Assembly: GCA_947584375.1 (NCBI GenBank)
Contig: CANPWL010000018.1
Span: 1-37,002 of the forward strand
Direction of reading: 5' to 3'
Length of the DNA stretch: 37,002 bases
DNA from: an uncultured Clostridia bacterium
Lineage (GTDB): Bacteria > Bacillota > Clostridia > Oscillospirales > Ruminococcaceae
Positions 25,201 to 31,366 of the stretch are shown here, piece after piece. Position 1 is the stretch's first letter; each line of letters opens with the position of its first letter. Both the position numbers and the translations under genes were made by a program. The notes under the pieces were generated by a model, which was not told the origin of the DNA, did no database searches, and saw nothing but the letters and a program-made list of their open reading frames with translations.

Positions 25201-25827
25201 GATATCGGATTCTCAGGCTTAGACCACGTTATCGCTCAGGGCGAGGATGTAAATATCTTCGTATTTGACACCGAAGTTTACTCAAACACAGGCGGACAGT
25301 CATCTAAGGCAACGCCAACAGGTGCTATTGCACAGTTTGCCGCTGCCGGCAAGGAAGTCAAGAAAAAAGACTTGGCAGGAATTGCTATGAGCTACGGCTA
25401 TGTATATGTTGCTCACGTTGCTATGGGTGCTGATTACAACCAGTGTATCAAGGCAATCACTGAGGCTGAGGCTTATCACGGACCGTCACTTATTATCGGT
25501 TATGCTCCATGTATCAACCATGGTATCAAAGGCGGAATGTCCATAGCTCAGACAGAGGAAAAGAAAGCTGTTCAGGCAGGCTACTGGCATCTTTACAGAT
25601 ACAATCCTGCTTTAAAGGCAGAAGGCAAGAATCCGTTTACTCTTGATTCTAAGGCTCCTACATCGGATTATAAAGACTTCATCATGGGAGAAGTTAGATA
25701 CAATGCTCTCGCAAGACAAAATCCTGAAAGAGCTGAAAAGCTGTTTGATAACGCAGTTAAAAATGCAGCTGACAGATACGATTATCTGCTCAGACTTCAA
25801 AAGCTTTACGGTGAAGAGGAGAAGTAA
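22258..25827 (+). CDS. nifJ: Pyruvate:ferredoxin (flavodoxin) oxidoreductase
   Basis: Oxidises pyruvate with CoA to acetyl-CoA and CO2 and reduces ferredoxin, the central step of clostridial fermentation. The 1189-residue single-chain homodimer type is complete. The N-terminal domain has YPITPSS (28-34). Two 4Fe-4S motifs follow: Cys 699, 702, 705, 709 and Cys 755, 758, 761, 765. The third cluster uses Cys 826 and 829 (CAGCGE). The thiamine diphosphate site is GDGWAYDIG (from 976) ending with SNTGGQSS near 1009-1016. ATG 22258 follows GAGGAGGA. It stands alone between two terminators. Codon use looks like that of a highly expressed gene. Confidence 0.98.
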   Translation: MARKMKTMDGNNAAAWASYPFTEVAAIYPITPSSVMAEVTDQWSAKGQTNIFGTPVKVAEMQSEAGASGTVHGSLAAGALTTTYTASQGLLLMIPNMYKIAGELLPCVIHVSARCVASHALNIFGDHSDIYACRQTGFAMLCSSNPQEVMDLGTVAHLATIKGRVPFLHFFDGFRTSHEIQKIEVWDKDDVAKMVDKKALQAFRDRALNPEHPVLRGTAQNPDIFFQAREACNKYYDAIPGVVEEYMDKVNKKIGTDYKLFNYYGAPDAEHVIVAMGSVCDTIEETIDYLNATEGTKLGLVKVRLYRPFCADKLVEAIPDTCTQISVLDRTKEPGSLGEPLYLDVVAALKGTQFHNITVASGRYGLGSKDTTPAQIKAVFWNAEWKENFKPRFTIGIDDDVTYLSLDADEKLDSAPQGTTACKFWGLGADGTVGANKNSIKIIGDHTDLYAQAYFSYDSKKSGGVTVSHLRFGKTPIKSTYLINQADFVACHNESYINKYDMVSDIKPGGTFLLNTQWDMKGLEKNLPGQVKRYIAENNIKFYTINGVKIGKEIGLGNRINTVLQSAFFKLSGIIPMKDAIKYMKDAATASYSKKGEAIVKMNHDAIDAGCEQVVEINVPESWKKAKDSRMGMAKVKTNDKALQKFVNEIQIPCNAQEGDKLPVSTFVDMADGTFPQGSAAFEKRGIAVDVPSWISENCIQCNFCSYVCPHAVIRPAVMTDEELENAPELAKKKAVPMTGMPGYNFVVTMSALDCTGCGSCVNVCPGKKGNKALNMMPLETQIAEQEVFNYGLTLPEKPDVLEKFKSTTVKGSQFKQPLLEFSGACAGCGETPYAKLITQLFGDRMYIANATGCSSIWGGSAPTTPYTKNALGKGPAWANSLFEDNAEYGYGMFLAQNTIRQRVIAKVLELKKTTKSAPLKKAIDAYLSTIDDGAANSAATDELISALTKAKTKAADEILKDKDFLRKKSMWVFGGDGWAYDIGFSGLDHVIAQGEDVNIFVFDTEVYSNTGGQSSKATPTGAIAQFAAAGKEVKKKDLAGIAMSYGYVYVAHVAMGADYNQCIKAITEAEAYHGPSLIIGYAPCINHGIKGGMSIAQTEEKKAVQAGYWHLYRYNPALKAEGKNPFTLDSKAPTSDYKDFIMGEVRYNALARQNPERAEKLFDNAVKNAADRYDYLLRLQKLYGEEEK

Positions 25828-25853
25828 GATAGCTTAAAATTCTATAAAAAACT

Positions 25854-25888
25854 AACACCGATGCAGTTTTTCTGTATCGGTGTTTTTA
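25854..25888 (+). terminator. Terminator after nifJ
   Basis: A 13-bp stem, AACACCGATGCAG with CTGTATCGGTGTT, loop TTTTT, followed by TTTTA. The 5' arm and its upstream flank are repeated at 26802-26822. Confidence 0.9.
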
Positions 25889-25906
25889 TTGCTTATTTCT
25901 AATCCA

Positions 25907-25934
25907 TTGACAAGTGTACTTTTATTATGATAAT
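25907..25934 (+). promoter_or_regulatory. Promoter of the Fn3 protein gene
   Basis: TTGACA (25907-25912), 16 bases, GATAAT (25929-25934); the start would be near 25941, 50 bases before the ATG. Confidence 0.65.
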
Positions 25935-25993
25935 ATAAATATACAGAGAAAGCGCAGTTCAACACACAAAAATAAACGAATAGGGGAATTATT

Positions 25994-26803
25994 ATGAAAA
26001 AATTTATTTGTCTTATTATTGCTTTAATAATGAGTATAACTTCATTTGGGGGAATTATTTCGTCAGCACTGAAAAATGAACAAAGTCATCTGCAAAAGGG
26101 CGTTCTTTATTCTAATTCAGTTCCTAATTGGTTTCTTATAACAACTGTTGCCACGGCAAAAAATTTAATCAAAGATCCTGCATTGCTCAAAAAATGCACT
26201 TTGGAGTTCTTTGAAAACCACAAAATATATGGGCTTTGCTTTTCAGTTAAGGGTTCAAATTCTACTGTTACCTATAACGGTAACTTTGGATACAATGTAA
26301 ATGTTCCTGCAAATTCTGATAATGAGTCTCAAACAACCTACATTGATTTTATCGTTGTTGATTGGTCTGAGGCTACAAGCAACATCAGCATCACTTTAAA
26401 CTATAAGTTTAACAATTCTGACGGAAGCTATACTACGCAGACAACGAGGTTAAATCCTACACAAATTTTAGCTTTCGCACCTGATAAAGCACCTGTTGTA
26501 AAAAAAGTTACTAAGGTTAAAGCGAAATCCCCAAAGAAGAAAACGATTAAGATCACTTGGAAAAAGCTTAAGAATATTACGGGTTATGAAATTGAAATTG
26601 CAACAAACAAAAAATTCAAATCCGGCAAGACACAAAATTACACAATAAAAAAGAATAAGAATAAAATAATAATAAAAAAGCTAAAGCGCAAAAAGAAATA
26701 TTATGTTAGAGTTAAAGCATATAAAACTCTTGTTCTAAACGGAAAGAAAACAACGGTATACAGTCCAAAATGGAGTGCTGTTAAAGCTATAAAAACAAAA
26801 TAA
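25994..26803 (+). CDS. Secreted protein with a C-terminal fibronectin type III domain
   Basis: A 269-residue protein with a signal peptide (MKKFICLIIALIMSITSFGG). The middle part (about 30-165) is unrecognised; it has beta-like strands such as GLCFSVKGSNSTVTYNGNFG and SITLNYKFNNSDGSYTT. Residues about 172-269 form a very Lys-rich Fn3-like domain (KTIKITWKKLKNITGYEIEI, KKKYYVRVKAYK) of the type frequent in clostridial surface proteins. There is no anchor, so it is likely released or held to the wall by charge. A GGGGAA site precedes the ATG. The gene stands alone between two nearly identical terminators. Confidence 0.85.
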   Translation: MKKFICLIIALIMSITSFGGIISSALKNEQSHLQKGVLYSNSVPNWFLITTVATAKNLIKDPALLKKCTLEFFENHKIYGLCFSVKGSNSTVTYNGNFGYNVNVPANSDNESQTTYIDFIVVDWSEATSNISITLNYKFNNSDGSYTTQTTRLNPTQILAFAPDKAPVVKKVTKVKAKSPKKKTIKITWKKLKNITGYEIEIATNKKFKSGKTQNYTIKKNKNKIIIKKLKRKKKYYVRVKAYKTLVLNGKKTTVYSPKWSAVKAIKTK

Positions 26804-26807
26804 AAAA

Positions 26808-26841
26808 CTAACACCGATGCAGAAAAACTGCGTCGGTGTTA
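26808..26841 (+). terminator. Terminator after the Fn3 protein gene
   Basis: AACACCGATGCAG pairs with CTGCGTCGGTGTT (one G-U), loop AAAAA, followed by a poor T-tract, ATTATATAAT. It closely matches the nifJ terminator. Confidence 0.75.
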
Positions 26842-26852
26842 TTATATAATTA

Positions 26853-26897
26853 AAAACCCCTCGGCTATTGAACAAGTCCAGTATGCCGTGGGGTTTT
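26853..26897 (-). terminator. Terminator after the CAP-domain gene
   Basis: AAAACCCC-T-CGGC (26853-26865) pairs with GCCG-T-GGGGTTTT (26885-26897), one mismatch. On the minus strand it is followed by TAATTATAT after the T-rich arm end, fitting the gene at 26952-28130. Confidence 0.8.
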
Positions 26898-26951
26898 ATA
26901 GAACGCAATTGTCCATTCTGTTATATAATACTAAAAACGATTGTATATAAG

Positions 26952-28130
26952 TTATGGTGTATAGAAAATTTGTGACCAATAATAATATGAATTATATGGG
27001 TCATTTTTAAGATAGTAATATCCGACGCCTATATATTTGAACTTCTTGTTAAGAATAGCTGCTTTATGAGGAGCAGAGTTCATCCATTGTTTAACGACTT
27101 CCGCAGGAGTTTCCGCACCGCTTGCCAGATTTTCTCCAAACATTGTATAGCTGACAGCGTAATCTGCCATTATTGTTTCTGCACTTGTTCCGTCCGGTCT
27201 GTCATGAGAAAAATATTTAGAAGACTCCTTAGCTCTTACCTGAGCCATTTTATTAAGAACAAGCTTCATTTTCAAACCTTCAATGCCCCTGCTTGCACGT
27301 TCTTTATTTACAAGTCTTACTACTTCATTCAAATCTGCGTTAGGACTTACATAGGATGTTTCTTCAGTAGTCGTTGTTTTTTTAGTGGTAGTTTTTTTAG
27401 GTCTTTTAGTTGTTGTGACTGTTTTCTTCTTTATTTTCTTAGTTGTAGTAGTAATTTTATTTGTTCTGCTCGGACTGACAGTATTTGCATTATTCGTCTT
27501 AACGGTGTTTGTATTAGTTTTTGTTTGTACATAGGTAGAAGACATCGTGCTTTTAGATGTATCTGTATTATTTTTGGTATTTACTTTCGTTTGAGAACTG
27601 CTTTTATTTTCTTTATCTGCTTTATCAGGTATCTTAACGGCAATTCCGTCTGCATAATAAAGATTATACTTTATCTCTATTAAATGCCCATCCACATTAT
27701 AATTATTTAATGTTTTTCCGTTCACAGATGAGATAACAAAGCTTCCAGACAATTTTAATAAAACCGAATTACCGCTGTCATCAATAATAGTTGTTTCATC
27801 TATCTCCGTATCCCCGTTTGATAAAAGCTTATAACCTCCTCCTTCACGAGCAGCAAGAGATGTTGAAGCGTCAAGCTTCAGAACTTCAATATACTCATTT
27901 CCGTTTTCATCTGTTTTTATTTCAAGGGAGTTATCATATTCTTCAAATTGCTGACCATTTCCCTCCATCATATATGCGTCCAAGGTTCTTTGAATAGCTT
28001 CTGTTTCGGAATTAATATAATCTCTTACGGAAAAAGTATATATAAGTATCAAGCCTACGCCTATAAACAGCAAAACGGCTGCAATAATTTCCTCTTTCTT
28101 TGACACAACTCTTTTTTGTTTATTTTTCAT
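26952..28130 (-). CDS. Membrane-anchored CAP (SCP/PR1-like) domain protein
   Basis: A 392-residue surface protein. A short basic start and one membrane segment (about 14-34, IIAAVLLFIGVGLILIYTFS) are followed by an unrecognised beta-rich part (35-170), a long Thr/Lys/Asn-rich linker (about 175-270) that probably spans the cell wall, and a CAP domain (about 280-392). The CAP part has LNEVVRLVNKERASRGIEGL, YFSHDRPDG, GENLASGAETP and WMNSAPHKAAILNKKF, the usual helix and cavity motifs with its histidines. Bacterial CAP proteins of this type lack a settled activity. It lies 24 bases after the sugar transferase gene and shares its operon. Confidence 0.9.
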   Translation of the reverse strand: MKNKQKRVVSKKEEIIAAVLLFIGVGLILIYTFSVRDYINSETEAIQRTLDAYMMEGNGQQFEEYDNSLEIKTDENGNEYIEVLKLDASTSLAAREGGGYKLLSNGDTEIDETTIIDDSGNSVLLKLSGSFVISSVNGKTLNNYNVDGHLIEIKYNLYYADGIAVKIPDKADKENKSSSQTKVNTKNNTDTSKSTMSSTYVQTKTNTNTVKTNNANTVSPSRTNKITTTTKKIKKKTVTTTKRPKKTTTKKTTTTEETSYVSPNADLNEVVRLVNKERASRGIEGLKMKLVLNKMAQVRAKESSKYFSHDRPDGTSAETIMADYAVSYTMFGENLASGAETPAEVVKQWMNSAPHKAAILNKKFKYIGVGYYYLKNDPYNSYYYWSQIFYTP

Positions 28131-28154
28131 TTAGCAAGCACTCTCCCGGCAATA

Positions 28155-29543
28155 TTATTTTGTCTCAATTTTTCGGTTTACTTTTTTTGCAGTTGTTTTT
28201 CCGCTTTCTACCCCTTCTGTACTTTCCGGAACAAAAATTATTTTAAGCGTCTGAAGCATTATTTTTAAATCCAGTAAAAGAGAATAATTCTGAATATATA
28301 TCAAATCAAGCTTTAGCTTATCATATGGCGTTGTATTATATTTCCCCATAACCTGGGCATATCCTGTAAGTCCTGCCTTAACCTTTAATCTGAACTTGAA
28401 TTCCGGCATATCTTCTAAGTATTGATCGGCTATTTCCGGACGTTCAGGTCTTGGTCCGACGAAAGACATATCCCCGACCAGTATATTTAATAGTTGGGGT
28501 AACTCGTCAAGACGGGTTTTTCTTATAAACTTACCTACCGGTGTTATTCTTTTGTCTTTATCCGCTGCAAGTCTTGCCACTCCGTCCTCTTCAGCATTAA
28601 CGATCATACTTCTGAACTTAACAACATTAAACTTTCTTCCACCTTGAGTGAGTCTGGTTTGCTTATAAAATACCGGACCCCTGTCATAAAGCTTGATACA
28701 AAACGCAATAATAAGCATAAAAGGTGAAGATATAATAACTGCTATAAGTGAGAGCAAAATATCAACAAATCTTTTTATGATCTTTTCTTCAAAACCAAGC
28801 CCTATATTTTTACTTAATATAAGCGGCGTGTCGAACAGATGAATTTCATCGGCACCCCGAATGATTATGTCAGAAATCTTTGGATTAATATAAGTTCTTA
28901 TTGAATTTTCATACGCAAACTTTAATATCTTATTTCTTATCTGAGACGGAATATCACATAAAATAACACCGTCATAGCCTAAAATTTTCTTATTAATTTT
29001 TTCAAGAGGTTCTTCAATGCTTATAGATGAACAAATAAGATACTTATCGACACGAACGCTCATTTTCTGAACCAAATCCCTTGCCGAAGTACTTCCGAAA
29101 ACAATAATCATCTTTTTCGGAGGATATATCCTTGCATAAATAGCTTTACTTGCAAACACCCAAAATATAATACAGATAAAGTCAATTATAGTCATTAAAA
29201 CAGTAGGTCCAAGCCGTAAGAAACCTCTGCTTATCAAGCTAATAAATATATATGCAAAAAAGTTTGTAAACAAAACGGTCAAAATCTGAGAACCTATTAA
29301 CCCGACAGTTTTAAGCGAACCAACGCGAAAACCTCCGAATGATCTTCCAAATACTACGTAAAGCAACATATATAACAGAACAAGCAGCACATTACCGTTT
29401 CGCCAAAAGATATTCTGTTTTAATTCCTCGCTGTAATTGTAATATGACGTCCATATAACGCTGAACACAGCAGAAACTGCAAGTGCTATTATAAAGCCGG
29501 AAAAGAACATTATCATTCTTTTGAATTGTTCTTTATTATTCAT
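28155..29543 (-). CDS. Polyprenyl-phosphate sugar-1-phosphate transferase (bacterial sugar transferase)
   Basis: A 462-residue priming enzyme for exopolysaccharide or glycan assembly, of the WcaJ/WbaP type. Four membrane segments (about 10-135) are followed by a Rossmann-like domain (about 140-245, IIVFGSTSARDLVQKMSVRV), a re-entrant helix (KRFVDILLSLIAVIISSPFM) and the catalytic domain. The latter shows FNVVKFRSMIVNAE, RKTRLDELPQLLNILVGDMS and FVGPRPERPE, the conserved signature with its Asp-Glu. The start is the ATG at 29543, near a weak AAGGCG site. The sugar donor cannot be told. Together with the two GT2 genes of the window it suggests surface glycan synthesis. Confidence 0.94.
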   Translation of the reverse strand: MNNKEQFKRMIMFFSGFIIALAVSAVFSVIWTSYYNYSEELKQNIFWRNGNVLLVLLYMLLYVVFGRSFGGFRVGSLKTVGLIGSQILTVLFTNFFAYIFISLISRGFLRLGPTVLMTIIDFICIIFWVFASKAIYARIYPPKKMIIVFGSTSARDLVQKMSVRVDKYLICSSISIEEPLEKINKKILGYDGVILCDIPSQIRNKILKFAYENSIRTYINPKISDIIIRGADEIHLFDTPLILSKNIGLGFEEKIIKRFVDILLSLIAVIISSPFMLIIAFCIKLYDRGPVFYKQTRLTQGGRKFNVVKFRSMIVNAEEDGVARLAADKDKRITPVGKFIRKTRLDELPQLLNILVGDMSFVGPRPERPEIADQYLEDMPEFKFRLKVKAGLTGYAQVMGKYNTTPYDKLKLDLIYIQNYSLLLDLKIMLQTLKIIFVPESTEGVESGKTTAKKVNRKIETK

Positions 29544-29684
29544 TATTGCAACGCCTTTCTCAATTTATGTATGGATACATTAATTTTATCCGCACAATAA
29601 TTATCTGCCATAAATAGTAATGATGCAATTTACACTTTATACTTACACCAATTTAAACAATAAAAATAAATGCTTATGGGAGTT

Positions 29685-29713
29685 ATTATATCACTTTTTA
29701 CTTATATAATCAA
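29685..29713 (-). promoter_or_regulatory. Promoter of the sugar transferase/CAP operon
   Basis: On the minus strand TTGATT (29713-29708), 17 bases, TATAAT (29690-29685). The leader would be about 135 nt. Confidence 0.7.
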
Positions 29714-29756
29714 GTATTATTAATGACTAATAAAAATGATAACGCTAATATTTTGA

Positions 29757-29785
29757 TTGACAAATCAAAATGAGTATATTATAAT
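29757..29785 (+). promoter_or_regulatory. Consensus promoter of the second glycosyltransferase gene
   Basis: A perfect TTGACA (29757-29762), 17 bases, TATAAT (29780-29785); the start would be near 29792. It may also serve tRNA-Pro downstream. Confidence 0.85.
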
Positions 29786-29837
29786 TATAAATGCAGATGA
29801 TTAAAGAAACTAATTATGCATATAAAGGAAAATAATT

Positions 29838-30677
29838 ATGGACTTTATCAGAAACAATCTTCCGCCATACAGCGTACTTATGTCGGTTTATATAAAAGAG
29901 AATCCTGCATATCTTTCTGAAAGCTTAGAAAGTATGCTTACTCAAACAGTCCCGCCGTCAGACTTTGTTCTGGTTTGCGACGGAAAACTGACTGACGAAT
30001 TAAACGTCATTGTTAAATCCTTTGAGAGTGAATACAGCGATATCTTTAATTCTGTCAGGCTTATTGAAAATGTAGGAACAGGTCTTGCGGCAAACGTAGG
30101 AATTAAAGCATGCAAATATGATCTTATCGCTAAAATGGATTCCGATGATATAAGTCTTCCCAACAGATGTCAAAAGCAACTTTTGATGTTTTTAAAAAAC
30201 CCGAAATTGGATATGGTCGGTGCATATATAGAGGAATTTGATAACACTACCGGTAAACCGATCGCCGTAAAAAAAACTCCTATTACACACGAAAAAATTC
30301 TAAAGTTCGCAAAGAGAAGGAATCCGTTTAACAATCAGACGCTTATATTTAAAAAATCTATGGCTGAAAAGGTCGGCGGATATACAAATATAAAGCGCTG
30401 TGAGGATTATGAATTCGTCACAAAAATGCTTATGGCTGGTGCTGTCGGTGAAAACCTTCCCGAAGTTTTAGTTAAATACCGTGTTTCAAAGGATAATCTA
30501 AAACGCCGTAAAAATTGGGCTAATACAAAGTCATTTATAAAGGTAAGAAGAGAACTATTTAAAAGCGGCTTTTCAAATATTTTTGATTTTCTTATTCCTT
30601 GTACTGCTCAGTTTATTTTGTTTCTTCTGCCTGAACGTTTTACGGCTTGGGTTTATAAACATCTTTTAAGAGATTAG
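29838..30677 (+). CDS. Family 2 glycosyltransferase
   Basis: A 279-residue GT-A fold enzyme that probably extends a surface glycan. It has YSVLMSVYIKENPAYLSESL, the typical GT2 opening, then VCDGKLTDELN, GLAANVGIKACKYDLIAKMD with the metal-binding SDD motif, and the ED of RCEDYEFVTKML as the likely catalytic-base region. A C-terminal hydrophobic stretch (about 248-272) may touch the membrane. AAAGGA precedes the ATG. It faces away from the sugar transferase gene across a divergent promoter region, and tRNA-Pro follows 35 bases after its stop. Donor and acceptor are unknown. Confidence 0.9.
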   Translation: MDFIRNNLPPYSVLMSVYIKENPAYLSESLESMLTQTVPPSDFVLVCDGKLTDELNVIVKSFESEYSDIFNSVRLIENVGTGLAANVGIKACKYDLIAKMDSDDISLPNRCQKQLLMFLKNPKLDMVGAYIEEFDNTTGKPIAVKKTPITHEKILKFAKRRNPFNNQTLIFKKSMAEKVGGYTNIKRCEDYEFVTKMLMAGAVGENLPEVLVKYRVSKDNLKRRKNWANTKSFIKVRRELFKSGFSNIFDFLIPCTAQFILFLLPERFTAWVYKHLLRD

Positions 30678-30686
30678 TCAAAAAAC

Positions 30687-30707
30687 AGAGATTGAACAAC
30701 AATCTCT
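30687..30707 (+). other. Hairpin between the glycosyltransferase gene and tRNA-Pro
   Basis: AGAGATTG pairs with CAATCTCT around AACAA, a perfect 8-bp stem with no T-tract after it. It ends five bases before the tRNA, so it may be a processing signal and not a terminator. Confidence 0.5.
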
Positions 30708-30712
30708 CATAT

Positions 30713-30789
30713 CGAGGTGTGGCTCAGTTTGGTAGAGCGCTGCGTTCGGGACGCAGAGGTCGTGGGTTCAAGTCCCGTCACCTCGACCA
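30713..30789 (+). tRNA. tRNA-Pro, anticodon CGG
   Basis: A full cloverleaf can be folded. Acceptor CGAGGTG pairs with CACCTCG; D arm GCTC/GAGC; anticodon arm CTGCG/CGCAG with loop TTCGGGA, so the anticodon at 30747-30749 is CGG and reads CCG; T arm GTGGG with TTCAAGT loop. The A discriminator and encoded CCA end at 30789. The G after the anticodon is usual for tRNA-Pro. It lies 35 bases after a glycosyltransferase gene and may be transcribed with it. Confidence 0.97.
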
Positions 30790-30805
30790 GCAACGGTGAC
30801 GTTGC
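30790..30805 (+). other. GTGA-loop hairpin directly after tRNA-Pro
   Basis: GCAACG-GTGA-CGTTGC, a perfect 6-bp stem with a GNRA-type loop, begins on the base after the tRNA CCA. Part of it (CAACGGTG) recurs at 31036-31043. Confidence 0.6.
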
Positions 30806-30811
30806 ATCCAG

Positions 30812-30842
30812 TCCACGCATTAGTTTGTGCGTGGATTTTTTT
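30812..30842 (+). terminator. Terminator after tRNA-Pro
   Basis: TCCACGCA pairs with TGCGTGGA around an 8-nt loop, followed by seven T residues. Confidence 0.9.
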
Positions 30843-30906
30843 GTTCTCGCGTTATAGATTTTTGTGTGTTGATACGACTATTTACGAGCCGCCGCAGGCA
30901 GTTCGC

Positions 30907-30936
30907 GTTTCACATTTTGTGGAACGTGAATTTTTT
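30907..30936 (+). repeat. Second hairpin/T-tract module
   Basis: GTTTCAC pairs with GTGGAAC (one G-U) around ATTTT, followed after GTGAA by six T residues (30931-30936). The sequence after both this and the tRNA terminator ends in TCTCGCG. Confidence 0.5.
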
Positions 30937-30992
30937 GTATCTCGCGATTTTACTTATATAAATTAATCAACTCTTAATGTGGCGTTGCACTC

Positions 30993-31032
30993 ATTGCCGC
31001 CTTTGGTAAATTCGCTAAAGGTGGTAATTTTT
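30993..31032 (+). repeat. Third hairpin/T-tract module
   Basis: ATTGCCGCCTTT pairs with AAAGGTGGTAAT (two G-U pairs), then five T residues. GCGTTGCA (30982-30989) lies just before, as in the other modules. Confidence 0.55.
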
Positions 31033-31035
31033 ATA

Positions 31036-31130
31036 CAACGGTGGGCTTCTAGCTTCTTGCCTCGTAATTCTAATATTTAATAGGGCGTTGCATCCGATCC
31101 ACGCATTAACAAGTGCGTGGTTTTTGTTTG
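31036..31130 (+). repeat. Fourth module, imperfect copy of the tRNA-Pro terminator block
   Basis: CAACGGTG (31036-31043), then CGTTGCATCC and TCCACGCATTA with GTGCGTGG and TTTTTG (31086-31126) repeat the block at 30791-30842 almost base for base, but with about 40 extra bases in the first loop. The stem is CCACGCA with TGCGTGG. No gene is present between this module and the adhesin promoter. Confidence 0.6.
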
Positions 31131-31258
31131 TTTTCACATTAATTCTATTTTATTAAGCAAAAATTTTATTTACCTGCTGAAAAAGATGTTAATATAGCAT
31201 ATATTAGTAATAACTTTCTGAGCGTCTCATTATAATTTAATATCTGTAAATCATTTAC

Positions 31259-31288
31259 TTGACAAATAATATAAATAGGATGTATAAT
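31259..31288 (+). promoter_or_regulatory. Promoter of the adhesin gene
   Basis: TTGACA (31259-31264), 18 bases, TATAAT (31283-31288). The start would be near 31295, leaving a 70-nt leader with GGGGA before the ATG. The stretch 31131-31258 shows nothing else. Confidence 0.75.
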
Positions 31289-31366
31289 ATAATTTATACA
31301 GTTTAGACGATTTATAATTAAAATTTGAACTATTTTTATTGAAAATATTGAAAAAGGGGAATGAAC

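Noticed and set aside
27066-27683. A 205-codon plus-strand frame opposite the CAP-domain gene
   Set aside because: Its Phe/Cys/Ser-rich product arises from the Lys/Thr-rich linker read on the other strand; no start signals.
30790-31130. CRISPR array as explanation of the repeats after tRNA-Pro
   Set aside because: Repeats are imperfect, of different lengths and unevenly spaced, each with its own hairpin and T-tract; no cas genes are near.
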